Shown: in pieces, positions 33,318 to 42,569 of the stretch
Layout: each line of letters begins with the position of its first letter
Numbering within the stretch: position 1 is the first letter of the stretch
From: Kitasatospora sp. MAP12-44
GTDB lineage: Bacteria; Actinomycetota; Actinomycetes; Streptomycetales; Streptomycetaceae
Length of the DNA: 64,000 nt
Reading direction: 5' to 3'
NCBI RefSeq assembly: GCF_029892095.1
Contig: NZ_JARZAE010000002.1
Span: 1 to 64,000 of the forward strand
Made by a program: the position numbers and the translations under genes
Notes under the pieces: model-generated
Told to the model about the DNA's origin: nothing
Databases searched by the model: none
Seen by the model: the letters and a program-made list of their open reading frames with translations, nothing else

Positions 33318-35030
33318 TTGAGCACCATCGACTGGCCGCGCACCGCGGCCCCGACCGACTCCGATCCGGCTCCACCGGCTACCGCTTCGCGCCCGCCCCG
33401 GCCGACTTCGCGCGCAGCCGAGTTCGTTTCGCCCCCGGCCCCGACGGCTTCGGAAGCACCCGGCGAGAGCCGCGGCACCAAGGCGCTCATGATCGCCCTG
33501 TCGGTGGCGGCGGCCGTCGGCGGGATCCTGGTGGGCGCCATCGGATTCGCGATGTCCTACGACACGCTGTCCGCCGTCGCACTGCACTGGGGCTTCAACC
33601 CGGACCTGGCGCCGTGGTTCCCGGTGGGCGTCGACGCCTCCATCGTGGCGTTCCTGGCCCTGGACCTGTACCTGATCCGCAAGGGCACGCCCTGGCCGGT
33701 GCTGCGCATGGCCGCGCACGGCATGACCGGCGCCACGATCTGGTTCAACGCCAGCTCACAGGGCGCCGTCCAGGCCGATCCGGTCCGCTCCGCCGCGCAC
33801 GGCATCATGCCGTTCCTGTTCGTCGTCGGCGTGGAGGCCGGCCGCCGCCTGATCATCCAAAAGGCCAGGCTGGAGGCGGGGACCGCCACCGACCGGGTGC
33901 CGGTGCACCGCTGGATGCTCGCTCCGGTGAAGACCCCGCGCTTCTACCGCCAGATGCGGCTGTACGGCATCACCTCCTACCCGGAGATGGTCCGCCGGGA
34001 GCAGGACCTCATCGCCTACGAGCTGTGGCTCAAGCGCAAGCACAAGGGCGACATCAGCAAGGCCACCGAGGACGAGCTGCTGCCGATGACGATGGCCCCG
34101 TTCGGCTACACCGTTGCCCAGGCCTTGGCGATGCCGGACGAGCAGGAGCGCGAGGCCGAGGCCCGCAAGGAGGAGGCCGAACGCCGGCGCCTGGCGGCCG
34201 AGACCCGCCGCAAGCTCGCCCAGGCCCAGGCCGAGACGGAAGCGCTGCGCGCGGACGGCCAGGTGGAGACGGTCCGCGCACAGGTGGAGGGCGAGACCGG
34301 CGAGGCCCGCGCCCGCGCCAGTGCCCAGGTCACAGCCGCCGAGCGGGCCGCCGCGCTGGAGGAGGCGGCGCTGGAGACTGCGGTGATGGCCGAGGCCCGC
34401 TCCCGCACGGCCGCCGCCGAGCATCAGGAGGCGATCGAGCGTAAGGCGAAGGCCGCCGCCGACCGGGATGCGGCGGAGCTCGAGCGGCTCGCGGCGGAGG
34501 ACCGCCGCGCTGCCGCCGAGGCCGACAAGGTCGCCGCAGCGGAGGCCCAGGCGATCGACACACAGACCATCGCCGTGGCTCGCCGGGGCACTGCCGAAGC
34601 GGACCGGATCGCTGCCAAAGAGGAGAAGGCCGCTGCCGAAACGCGGCGGGCTGCTGCCGAAGCGGACCGGCTCGCGGCGCTGGAACGGGCGGGCGAGGAG
34701 GCTGCTCTGGCCGACATCGAGCGGTCCAGGAGGGACGCTGCCGAAGCGGCACGGGCTGCTGCCGAAACGCGGCGGGCTGCTGCCGAAATCGAGCGGCTCG
34801 CGGTCGAAGCCGAGGACATTGCGAAGTTGAAGCCGCGTGAGCGGGCGGTGCGCAAGGTCGCCCGGATGATCCTCGCGCTCGCCGACGACGCCGAGGGCCT
34901 GCGGGTGTCGGACGTCCAGCGGCTGCCGCTGTCGGACATCCAGCGCGAGCTCGAAGTCTCCTCCGCCGGCACCGCCTCCGAGTACCGCCAGGAGGCCGCC
35001 GAGCTCCTCGCGGCCGGCTACCGGCCCTGA
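33318..35030 (+). CDS. DUF2637 membrane protein with long coiled coil (Spd-like)
   Basis: 570 aa from TTG 33318, GGAGGT 10 bp upstream. Residues 1-55 are disordered; four membrane segments (about 56-78, 102-122, 128-145, 159-177) form the DUF2637 domain typical of Streptomyces plasmid spread proteins. Residues about 270-505 are an Ala/Glu/Arg coiled coil built of heptads whose DNA repeats every 21 bp, followed by a small C-terminal domain ending ELLAAGYRP. It probably helps plasmid movement within mycelium. Confidence 0.75.
   Translation: MSTIDWPRTAAPTDSDPAPPATASRPPRPTSRAAEFVSPPAPTASEAPGESRGTKALMIALSVAAAVGGILVGAIGFAMSYDTLSAVALHWGFNPDLAPWFPVGVDASIVAFLALDLYLIRKGTPWPVLRMAAHGMTGATIWFNASSQGAVQADPVRSAAHGIMPFLFVVGVEAGRRLIIQKARLEAGTATDRVPVHRWMLAPVKTPRFYRQMRLYGITSYPEMVRREQDLIAYELWLKRKHKGDISKATEDELLPMTMAPFGYTVAQALAMPDEQEREAEARKEEAERRRLAAETRRKLAQAQAETEALRADGQVETVRAQVEGETGEARARASAQVTAAERAAALEEAALETAVMAEARSRTAAAEHQEAIERKAKAAADRDAAELERLAAEDRRAAAEADKVAAAEAQAIDTQTIAVARRGTAEADRIAAKEEKAAAETRRAAAEADRLAALERAGEEAALADIERSRRDAAEAARAAAETRRAAAEIERLAVEAEDIAKLKPRERAVRKVARMILALADDAEGLRVSDVQRLPLSDIQRELEVSSAGTASEYRQEAAELLAAGYRP
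34591..34790 (+). repeat. In-gene CTGCCGAAACG repeats, 21-bp period
   Basis: CTGCCGAA units start at 34591, 34612 (CTGCCAAAG), 34633 and 34654, then 34738, 34759 and 34780, all 21 bp apart within each set. They encode AAE(T/A)-type heptads. The complement, CGTTTCGGCAGC, is almost the upstream repeat CGTTTCGGGAGC. Confidence 0.6.
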
Positions 35031-35173
35031 CGGCCACCCGCACCGCGCGCATCACCTTGTCCGGCACCACCAGTGAGGGCCAGCCCATTCGACCTGGGCT
35101 GGCCCTCGCTGCGACTGCCGGAAGCAGTCACAACCCCAGTTCAGCAGAACCGACCCCGTGGAGGAACCCCGCC

Positions 35174-35326
35174 ATGAGCACCGTCGAGTACGCCCTCGGC
35201 CTGGCCCTGGTCGTCCTGGCCATCGCCTGCGCGGTAGCCACCCCGTACCTGCTGGTCCACGCGCGCAGCGAGCACGACCACGGCCCCGCCTGCTGGTGGT
35301 GCCACCCCCGCCTGCGCCGCCGCTGA
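35174..35326 (+). CDS. Small single-span membrane protein, 50 aa
   Basis: ATG 35174 with GAGGAA upstream. One membrane helix (about 5-28, YALGLALVVLAIACAVATPY) and a C-terminal CWWCHPRLRRR with a CxxC pair. Small Spd-like membrane protein by context. Confidence 0.65.
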   Translation: MSTVEYALGLALVVLAIACAVATPYLLVHARSEHDHGPACWWCHPRLRRR

Positions 35327-35457
35327 CCGGGCCGGCCTCTCCGCCGGTCCCCAGCCCGCCCGCGTTCTGGGGGCCGGCGAAGGCGCCGGCCCGACGCCCA
35401 GCACCACCCCGACCAACTCCTTCCCCGCCGCAAAACCGCAGATCAGAGGGACCACAC

Positions 35458-36006
35458 ATGAACATCGACCACCTGTTCACGGACGCCGGGATGCGCGCCT
35501 TCACGGACTCCCAGCGCAACCAGCACATGAACGACGCCCAGCAGTACGGGCAGCTCGCGGAGATCATCCGCAGGCGCCTGGAGCAGACCGAGATCGACGG
35601 CGACAAGCCGCTGTCGGCCCGGTTCCGGGCCTGGAGGGTGGCCCGGGAGATCCGCTCGATGGAGAAGCACTCGCGCAAGGCCGCGGCCAGCAGCGAGGCG
35701 CTGTACGTCTCCTACGTCAACCAGGTCCTGGAGCTGCCGGGCCGCCGGGAGCTGGCGGCGGCCCGCAAGGAGGACAAGAAGGCCCGCAAGCAGGGCCAGA
35801 CGGCAGCGCTGGCCGCGAAGTCGCTGGACAAGACGCTCGCCCACTTCACCGGCAACGTCACCAACGGCGCGTTCGGACAGGCCGGGCAGGGCGGGGACTA
35901 CCTGGACGCCGAGGCCCACCCGTACCCGATGGCCGCCGGCGCCGAGACCCAGCGCGGCCCGCGCAGCGTCAACGACTTCTTCCCCCGGCAGGAGGGCCGC
36001 CGATGA
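35458..36006 (+). CDS. Hypothetical protein, 182 aa
   Basis: ATG 35458. Helical and basic-acidic: an N-terminal MNIDHLFTDAGMRAFTDSQR, a central helix bundle region, and a Lys/Arg stretch (ARKEDKKARKQGQ). Overlaps the next gene by 4 bp. No family recognised. Confidence 0.65.
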   Translation: MNIDHLFTDAGMRAFTDSQRNQHMNDAQQYGQLAEIIRRRLEQTEIDGDKPLSARFRAWRVAREIRSMEKHSRKAAASSEALYVSYVNQVLELPGRRELAAARKEDKKARKQGQTAALAAKSLDKTLAHFTGNVTNGAFGQAGQGGDYLDAEAHPYPMAAGAETQRGPRSVNDFFPRQEGRR

Positions 36007-36206
36007 GCCTGGCCCGCCGAGCGAAGAACCGCGCCAAGCACTGGGCGGACCGCCAGGACGCCGCCGCCACCCCGCAGGAGAAGGCAGCGGTCATGTACGA
36101 CGCCTGCCGGATGGTCGCCGCCAACGCCGAACTGGCGGGCCGTCCGGAGGTCTGGAGCAAGCTCGCCGAGACGCTGCAGAAGTTCTACGCCGACTACACG
36201 CGGTGA
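36003..36206 (+). CDS. Small helical protein, 67 aa
   Basis: ATG overlaps the preceding stop (ATGA). Basic N-terminus SLARRAKNRAKHWADRQDAA then a single helical domain. Translationally coupled to the 35458 gene. Unknown role. Confidence 0.6.
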   Translation: MSLARRAKNRAKHWADRQDAAATPQEKAAVMYDACRMVAANAELAGRPEVWSKLAETLQKFYADYTR

Positions 36207-36332
36207 GGCTCTTCCTCATCATCATCACCGCGCAGCTAGCCCGATGAGGACCCCAAGGCGGGCGCAGGTGCGCGCACCTGCGCGCGCGAGGGTCCCGCAT
36301 TCCTCACGCTCTGTCAACTTCAAGGAGGAGCC

Positions 36333-38732
36333 GTGGCCGACGACAACGTGCGTCTGTTCCCGGTGATGAACCCCGCCGGCCCGCCGGACGAACCGCCCGA
36401 CAGCCCCCCGGCCGACCCGCCCGAGACCGCCGCCGCGCCCTCCCCGGAGAGCGTGCTGCTCCCCGCCCCGGCCGCCCGCCGCTCACCGCTGGAGACGATC
36501 GCGGGCCTGGAGAGCCCGGCGGTCGTGGAGCCGATCCGACCCCTTCCCGAGCCCGGGCACGTGCCCGACACCTTCCGCTCGGAGAGTCACCTCGCCGAGC
36601 ACGGCCAGGCCCCGGCGCCGGGGCTCGGCACGCTCTGCTTCGCCGCCGCCCTGGCCGTCGCGGTCGCCGCCATGCGCGGCATCCACGGCGCCCTCACCGG
36701 TGTGCGGGCCAGCCGGGAGCAGCGCCGGGCCGCCGCGGACCTCGCGGCCTCCGGCCGGGGCGAGGGGGCCGGCCGCAGGGGCCCGCTCCAGTCCGCGGGT
36801 GAGTGGGGTCGCCGGATGCTCGGCCGTGACCGGGTCACCGGCGGTCCCGGCCCCCGGGGCGGCGGGCCCGGCGGTGGCCGGGGCGGTGGAGGAGGCGGCT
36901 GGAGCGGCGGTGGCCGGGGCGGCGGGGGATCGCCCGGCGGGCCGGGTCCGCGCCGCAGTCCCAGCTCGCTCGGCGCGGACGCTCCCGGCCGCCGCCGAGG
37001 CAGCGTGGCGCCGGGTGGTGGACCCGCCGGAGCCTCCGGCGGGTCCACCGGGCCGGGCGGGCGCCGCCGCAGTGGCGGCGGCGGCGGAGCCGACGGGGCG
37101 TCATCGCCCCGGACCGGCGGCCGCATCAAGGACCGCGCGGGTTCCCCGGGCGGTGCAGGCGGTGGCGGCGGCCGCTCGCCCGGGGCCAAGGACGGCTCGG
37201 GTGGCGGCCTGCTCTCGCGCCGGGGCCCGCACCGCACCTCGCAGGGCGGGCCGGGGGCCCGGCTCCGCAAGGGCAAGGGGCCGACAGCCGCCGGGTCCGC
37301 CGGATCTGGCGGGTCTGCCGGGTCCGGCGGCGGCGCCAGCCCCGGCGGCCCGTCGCCCAAGGCCGGGAAGGGCCGCACTCCGAGCCCCAAGGCCGGCACC
37401 GCCCCGAAGGGCACGCTGCGCTCGAAGCGCTCGAAGAAGCCCAAGGGTGGACCCAGCGGTTCCGGCCCGGGTGGCACCGGCCCGGGCGGCACGTCGCCGA
37501 CCGGGAAGAAGGGTGGCAAGGGCGGCACCGGGCCCAGCGGGGTGAAGGCCGGCGTTCCGCACGGCACCACCGACGGCTGGGACCAGGGCTGCCGCTGCGG
37601 GCCGTGCACCTCGGCCCAGGCGAAGGCGACGTCGGCGGTGGGCGCCAAGGAGAAGCTGCCGCCGGGCGTGCGGCACGGCACCGCGCAGGCGTTCCAGGAC
37701 TACGACTGCCGCTGCCGCCGGTGCGTGAAGGCCGCGATGCGCGCGAAGAACACCCGGCCGGGCTCCTTCAAGGAGGCGGTGGGGGAGGAGTTCGAGCGGC
37801 GCTGGGCCAAGCGGATGCGCAACCACCGGCCGGTGATCTCGAAGCTGTCGAAGAAGGCCCGGCGCAAGGCCGCAAAGAAGAAGAAGGCGAAGCCCGGCGG
37901 GACCACGCCGCCGGGCGGGCCGGCCGGAACGAGCCCGGGCGGGTCCGTTCCGGGCGGCAGCAAGCACTCTGCGCGCGGCGGCGGGTTCTGGGCTCGCGCC
38001 CACCGCCGTTCCCGCGAGCGGTGGGAGGAGCGCAGGGCCTCCCACGCGGGCCCGGACGACGAGTTCTGGTCCACCTGGCGGCCCGGCGGCCGGCGCCGCT
38101 CACCGTGGGAATCGGCGGCGTACGCGACCACCGAGACCGTGATCACGGTGGAGCGTGCGGACCGGCCCAGCAAGAACCCGGACAGCCGGGGCGGGGCGGT
38201 CACCACCGGGGCACGCGCCGTGGGCCCCGCACCGACCCCGCACACCAAGCGCCCCGGAACCACCGCACCCGACCGAAAGGGGACGACCGGCATGACGTCG
38301 TCGCTGTCCACCCGCACCACCGGCACCACCGTGGCGGGCATGTCCAGTGAGCACGCCACCGAGGTCACCCTCGACGACACCCTGGACGTCCTGGAGCAGC
38401 TCACCGCCGAGAGCTTCGCCGCGCACGAGGTCTGCACCCGCCTCGCGAGGGAGGCCCGCCGGATCCGCCGGTCCCTGGAGGAGCTCGCCGTCGACCTGCG
38501 CACCCGGCACAACGTCATCGGCCGGATCACCGCGTCGGCGATGGAGCGCCTGGCGGAGGCCATGGACCTGGTGGCCCGCAAGGCGGAGGAGATGAAGGCC
38601 AGCTCGCTGAACGCCGCCGAGCTGTCCGAGGTGGCCGAGAACGCCATGTTCGACGCCTACCGGCCCATCACCCAGGCGACGGCCGACGCGGGCCTCGCCG
38701 TGCCCAGCTCCCGCGCCCACAACGAGGACTGA
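36333..38732 (+). CDS. Large Pro/Gly-rich protein with a membrane segment and twin HGT-GCRC motifs
   Basis: 799 aa, GTG 36333 with AAGGAGG. Proline-rich start, one membrane helix near residues 95-113 (LGTLCFAAALAVAVAAMRG), then several hundred residues of Gly/Ser/Pro/Lys low complexity. Two similar cysteine modules follow: HGTTDGWDQGCRCGPCTSAQ and HGTAQAFQDYDCRCRRCVKA. The C-terminus (about 680-799) is a helical bundle (TLDDTLDVLEQLTAESFAAH). Located directly before TraB; possibly a DNA- or wall-contacting transfer component. Low complexity makes annotation uncertain. Confidence 0.7.
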   Translation: MADDNVRLFPVMNPAGPPDEPPDSPPADPPETAAAPSPESVLLPAPAARRSPLETIAGLESPAVVEPIRPLPEPGHVPDTFRSESHLAEHGQAPAPGLGTLCFAAALAVAVAAMRGIHGALTGVRASREQRRAAADLAASGRGEGAGRRGPLQSAGEWGRRMLGRDRVTGGPGPRGGGPGGGRGGGGGGWSGGGRGGGGSPGGPGPRRSPSSLGADAPGRRRGSVAPGGGPAGASGGSTGPGGRRRSGGGGGADGASSPRTGGRIKDRAGSPGGAGGGGGRSPGAKDGSGGGLLSRRGPHRTSQGGPGARLRKGKGPTAAGSAGSGGSAGSGGGASPGGPSPKAGKGRTPSPKAGTAPKGTLRSKRSKKPKGGPSGSGPGGTGPGGTSPTGKKGGKGGTGPSGVKAGVPHGTTDGWDQGCRCGPCTSAQAKATSAVGAKEKLPPGVRHGTAQAFQDYDCRCRRCVKAAMRAKNTRPGSFKEAVGEEFERRWAKRMRNHRPVISKLSKKARRKAAKKKKAKPGGTTPPGGPAGTSPGGSVPGGSKHSARGGGFWARAHRRSRERWEERRASHAGPDDEFWSTWRPGGRRRSPWESAAYATTETVITVERADRPSKNPDSRGGAVTTGARAVGPAPTPHTKRPGTTAPDRKGTTGMTSSLSTRTTGTTVAGMSSEHATEVTLDDTLDVLEQLTAESFAAHEVCTRLAREARRIRRSLEELAVDLRTRHNVIGRITASAMERLAEAMDLVARKAEEMKASSLNAAELSEVAENAMFDAYRPITQATADAGLAVPSSRAHNED

Positions 38733-38746
38733 AGGAGAACCAGCCC

Positions 38747-39178
38747 ATGACCGACATCGTCCCCGCATCGTCCGGATTCGCTGCCCCCTCCCCCACGGGA
38801 GGCGGCAGCGGCGGCAACGGCTTCCGGTCCCTGGCCGTACGCGTCACCGCCCTCGCCGCCCAGGCGCTGCGCCTGAAGGAGGGCATGCGCCAGCTCCAGC
38901 GGCACATGGCCGCCAACGCCTCCAAGGCCGCGACCCTGTCGGAGATGTGCCGCCAGGCCGACGTCGACGACGTCTTCGTGGTGCAGATCCTCGGCGTCTC
39001 CGATGCCCTGCAGCACGTCGCCAAGGCATCGGGCGACCTGGCCTCCGGCGCGGACGCCATGGAGACCAGCGCCCGCGGATTCCGCGACGCCCACGAGCGC
39101 GAGTACCGGGGCGTCTACGAGGCCGTGAACGCCTCCCCGTACCGCCAGCCCAAGCCCGGCTTCAACCGGGTCCGCTGA
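38747..39178 (+). CDS. Hypothetical helical protein, 143 aa
   Basis: ATG 38747, AAGGAG upstream, 14 bp after the previous stop. Gly/Ser-rich first 25 residues, then helices (LRLKEGMRQLQRHMAANASK, QILGVSDALQHVAKASGD). Last gene before TraB. Unknown function, probably part of the transfer operon. Confidence 0.65.
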   Translation: MTDIVPASSGFAAPSPTGGGSGGNGFRSLAVRVTALAAQALRLKEGMRQLQRHMAANASKAATLSEMCRQADVDDVFVVQILGVSDALQHVAKASGDLASGADAMETSARGFRDAHEREYRGVYEAVNASPYRQPKPGFNRVR

Positions 39179-39201
39179 CCACCCGTCCGCACGATCCACC
39201 A

Positions 39202-39232
39202 GGGCCGCACCCCCGCACGCGGGGTGCGGCCC
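39202..39232. terminator. 12-bp perfect hairpin upstream of traB
   Basis: GGGCCGCACCCC (39202-39213), loop CGCACGC, GGGGTGCGGCCC (39221-39232), ending 21 bp before the GTG start of the TraB-like gene. Terminator or attenuator of the upstream transcript. Confidence 0.7.
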
Positions 39233-39253
39233 CTCGTCTTCGAAGGAGGCCCG

Positions 39254-41572
39254 GTGGCTACCACCACGCAATCCCCCGCTCCCACCGCCCGGCGTGTCCC
39301 GGGCCATGAGATCCAGCGCAAGAAAAGGCGCGAACGCGGCTGGCACCTGGCCGCGGCCGCCGCCGTCGCCGCCGGCCCGCAGCTGTACGCCAGCGGCTAC
39401 GCGGAGCTCGGCGCGGTGGGCGCGCTGACCGCCACCGGCCTGTGGCTGTACTCCAAGTCCAAGCCCGACGCCGAGACCGGCGACCTGGACCACGTCGGCC
39501 TGCTGCGGTCCTCGCAGCGCGCCGTGCCGGCCCTCGGCTACAGCGCCGCCTACCTCGCCGACGTGGTCCAGCAGCTGCACGGCGGCTTCGCCTGGTGGCA
39601 GCTCGCCGCGCCGGCCGCCTGGGGCGCGCTGATGGCCTGGGCCGCCCCGATCACCCACAGCAAGGGCCTGGTCCCCGAAGCACTCCCCCAGCCCGCCCCG
39701 GCCGGTCCGGACGGGGCGCCGTCGGCCCCGCCCGGCGACTACCCCGGCTTCCTGGCCTGGCTGTGGAGCACCTCCGAGCGCACCGCCAACACCCGGCTGG
39801 TCGCCGTCGAGCACTACCTGCCCGGCCGCCCCGACTTCGAGGCCGTCATCGTCGCGCAGCGCGGCCGCGAGGTCCCCAACCTGTCGGAGGCCGCGCTGGC
39901 AGCGGTGTTCGACTTCCCCGTCGGCAGCGTCCAGCTGCGCCCGGTGCGCGGCTCCGGGCCGGGCCGGATGCGGCTGATCGCCCGCCCCACCCTCACCGAG
40001 ATTCCGCAGGACGCCGCCGACTTCCCCGAGTTCTGGGAGGAGCGGATCTCCGGCCCCGGCGGGGCCGCGCCCGGGGTGGCCCTGGTGCGCCACCGCGAGG
40101 AGGACGACCGGATCGTCGTGCAGGTCCAGGCCCCGATCGGCAAGGAGATCCACCTGCCCCACGGCAAGGTCTGCTCGGCGCTCGGCATCGACGACGTCTC
40201 CCGGCTGGTCATCGAGACCGACGGCGTGCGCAACGGCCTGGTCTCCATCTACCAGCGCAACCCGCTGATGAAGGTCCGCAAGGCGACGCCCGAGGACCTG
40301 ACGATGGACTCCAAGGGCCGCATCGCCATCGGGGTCCGCCACGACGGCAAGCCCTCGAAGGTGCGGCTGTGGGATCCGCAGCTCGGCGCGATCCGCGGCA
40401 TCACCGCAGGGGCCACCGGCGCCGGCAAGAGCGTGCTGCAGCTGCTGCTCCTGGTCGGCGAGAAGCTCTCCGGCGTCATCTCGTGGGTCGGCGACCTCCA
40501 GGGCGGCAAGTCCCTCCCGGAGGCGGAGGGGCACGTCGACTGGTTCGCCAAGGGCGAGACAGAGACGCTCGGGATGCTGCTGGCCGCGCACGCGGTCATG
40601 AAGTACCGCGAGCGCGAGAGCCGCGAGCGTGGCGACTTCGCGCTCGGCCGGCCCTGGCGGCTGCTGTCGATCACGCTGGACGAGATCAACCGCCTGCTGT
40701 CCCACCCGAACGAGATCATCAAGGCTCTCGCGGCCTACTTGATCGCAGACATCCAGAAGACCGGCCGCAAGGTCGGCGTCGGGGTGAGGCTCGCCGTCCA
40801 GTCCCTGCACCTCAAGGACTTGGGCGACGAGGAGGCGATCCGCCAGCAGGGCAAGTCCGGCATGGTCGTGCTGATGCGGACCCTGTCCTCCAGCACCCAG
40901 GCGATGGGCCTGGACGGCATCGCGCCGCTCGGCTTCCAGATGGAGAACATCCCCGCGCGGATTTATGAGACCGGCCAGATCGAGGCGCTGTTCGACGGCG
41001 AGGACGACGACGACGGCGAGAGCACGGCGGGCATGGCGTACATCTTCACCGACGGCCGCGCGGAGTTCATGAGGACGTTCACCGCGCAGAAGGAAGACGG
41101 ACTGTACGTCGACCTGATCGAGCTGTTCGGCGACGACGAGCCGCCCACCCTCACCCCCGGCGAGGCCGCGGCCGCCACCGAGGCATACGCCTGGCGCCAC
41201 GACCACGAGCAGCTCGCCGTCGTCCTCCAGGCCCTCCTCGCCCTCAACGGCATCACCGAGGCACCCGGCGACGGCGCCATGATCGCGGCCCTCGCCAAGG
41301 CCAAGGGCGGCGCCAAGAAGAAGGCCGGCGGGGAGGCGAAGGACAGCCTGCCGGACCGCGTGTACGAGCTGCTCGCCCAGGGCCCGATGAGCCTGAAGGA
41401 ACTGCGCGCCGCCCTGCCGGACGTCAAGAACCCCACCAGCGTCTCCAACGCCGCCACCGCGCTGCGCGACCGCGGCCTGGCCAAGCCGGTCAGCCGCGGC
41501 GTGTGGCAGCGCATCGAACGCGACGACACCGACGACACCGACTACGACGACTCCGACGACTCCGACTACTGA
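39254..41572 (+). CDS. traB: TraB-like FtsK/SpoIIIE DNA translocase for conjugation
   Basis: 772 aa, GTG 39254 with AAGGAGG. Two or more N-terminal membrane helices (about 31-65 and 118-135). A RecA-like motor follows with Walker A GATGAGKS near 386-393 and Walker B LLSITLDEINRLL (D476/E477). A C-terminal winged helix (about 690-765: RVYELLAQGPMSLKELRAAL, SVSNAATALRDRGLAKPVSR) corresponds to the DNA-recognition domain of TraB proteins, which move unprocessed double-stranded plasmid DNA between hyphae. An acidic Asp-rich tail ends the protein. The recognised DNA repeats (clt) are not identified here. Confidence 0.9.
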   Translation: MATTTQSPAPTARRVPGHEIQRKKRRERGWHLAAAAAVAAGPQLYASGYAELGAVGALTATGLWLYSKSKPDAETGDLDHVGLLRSSQRAVPALGYSAAYLADVVQQLHGGFAWWQLAAPAAWGALMAWAAPITHSKGLVPEALPQPAPAGPDGAPSAPPGDYPGFLAWLWSTSERTANTRLVAVEHYLPGRPDFEAVIVAQRGREVPNLSEAALAAVFDFPVGSVQLRPVRGSGPGRMRLIARPTLTEIPQDAADFPEFWEERISGPGGAAPGVALVRHREEDDRIVVQVQAPIGKEIHLPHGKVCSALGIDDVSRLVIETDGVRNGLVSIYQRNPLMKVRKATPEDLTMDSKGRIAIGVRHDGKPSKVRLWDPQLGAIRGITAGATGAGKSVLQLLLLVGEKLSGVISWVGDLQGGKSLPEAEGHVDWFAKGETETLGMLLAAHAVMKYRERESRERGDFALGRPWRLLSITLDEINRLLSHPNEIIKALAAYLIADIQKTGRKVGVGVRLAVQSLHLKDLGDEEAIRQQGKSGMVVLMRTLSSSTQAMGLDGIAPLGFQMENIPARIYETGQIEALFDGEDDDDGESTAGMAYIFTDGRAEFMRTFTAQKEDGLYVDLIELFGDDEPPTLTPGEAAAATEAYAWRHDHEQLAVVLQALLALNGITEAPGDGAMIAALAKAKGGAKKKAGGEAKDSLPDRVYELLAQGPMSLKELRAALPDVKNPTSVSNAATALRDRGLAKPVSRGVWQRIERDDTDDTDYDDSDDSDY

Positions 41573-41650
41573 CCCGCCCCAGCAGGCCGCCGCCGCAACC
41601 GCAGGCGGCGGCCTTCACCTTGCCCGAACCCAACCCGAAGGAGTTCTCCC

Positions 41651-41836
41651 ATGACGGTCTCCGCCGCCCTGGTCTTCACGGTCATCACGATCATCCTGGC
41701 CCGCTCCGGCCGCACCACGTACAGCGCCGCCATCGTCGCGCTGATCGCCGGGTTCCTGCTGGCCTCCAGCAGCCTGGCCCCCACCATCAGCAACCTGCTC
41801 ACCAGCACCGGAGCCGCGCTCAGCCGGATCGTCTGA
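41651..41836 (+). CDS. Small two-span membrane protein, 61 aa
   Basis: ATG with GAAGGAG upstream. Two hydrophobic helices (about 3-17 and 25-50; VSAALVFTVITIILA, AAIVALIAGFLLASSS). Position after TraB fits a small spread (Spd) membrane protein. Two-gene gap region 41573-41650 contains a GGCCGCCGCC/GGCGGCGGCC hairpin. Confidence 0.7.
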   Translation: MTVSAALVFTVITIILARSGRTTYSAAIVALIAGFLLASSSLAPTISNLLTSTGAALSRIV

Positions 41837-41941
41837 CCCGGCCGCGACGCCTCCCCCGGTCCTCGCCTCGAGCGAGGGCCCCAGAAGACGCCGCAGCCCC
41901 CGCCCCCACATCCCCCGCACCACTTCCCCGGGAGGTCCCCG

Positions 41942-42553
41942 ATGAGCACCGACCGCTACGCCGACTTCGCTCCCGCCCCCGACACCGAGCCCACCCACCC
42001 GCAGAGCCTGATCCTGCCGCCCGGCTACATCACCGCCCTCGACCCGACCACCGGCCAGCTCGTCGCCCTCCGCACCCAGGAGCAGCCCCTCCCCACCGCG
42101 CCCGCCCCGCAGCCGGTACCCGAGCCGAGCCTGCTGGACAAGGCGCAGCGCTATGCCGCCGCCCAGCCCGACCCGATCCCCGCGGCTGCGCCCCCGGCCT
42201 GGCAGGGCGTCAGCCCCCTCGTCGGCCAGGCCGTCGTCCTGGGCGGCATCACCTCGATGGGCATGCTCGCGGCCGGCGGCGCGATCTACCTCGCCGGTGG
42301 GGGCCTGCAACTGGCTGGGCCGTGGTTCCACGACGGCGCCGAGTTCCTCGGCTACGCGGCGCTGTTCCTCGCGGTCGCCGCCGCCGTCACCGTCGCGGCG
42401 GCCCGCAAGCTCAAGTCCAAGATGACCGCCCGCCCTGCGGGCAGCGAGGGCGCGCCGATCGTCAACGCTCTCTTCCACAAGCAGGTCGAGGTCAACATCG
42501 GCAAGCAGTCCGCCGGCTTCTTCAAGGGCACCGTCAACAACAACGTCCGCTGA
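41942..42553 (+). CDS. Membrane protein, 203 aa (Spd-like)
   Basis: ATG with GGGAGGT upstream. Pro-rich N-terminal 90 residues, two membrane helices (about 98-120 VVLGGITSMGMLAAGGAIYL and 137-155), then a short tail ending FFKGTVNNNVR. Transfer-region membrane protein by context. Confidence 0.65.
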   Translation: MSTDRYADFAPAPDTEPTHPQSLILPPGYITALDPTTGQLVALRTQEQPLPTAPAPQPVPEPSLLDKAQRYAAAQPDPIPAAAPPAWQGVSPLVGQAVVLGGITSMGMLAAGGAIYLAGGGLQLAGPWFHDGAEFLGYAALFLAVAAAVTVAAARKLKSKMTARPAGSEGAPIVNALFHKQVEVNIGKQSAGFFKGTVNNNVR

Positions 42554-42569
42554 GCTGCGAAGGCCGGGC

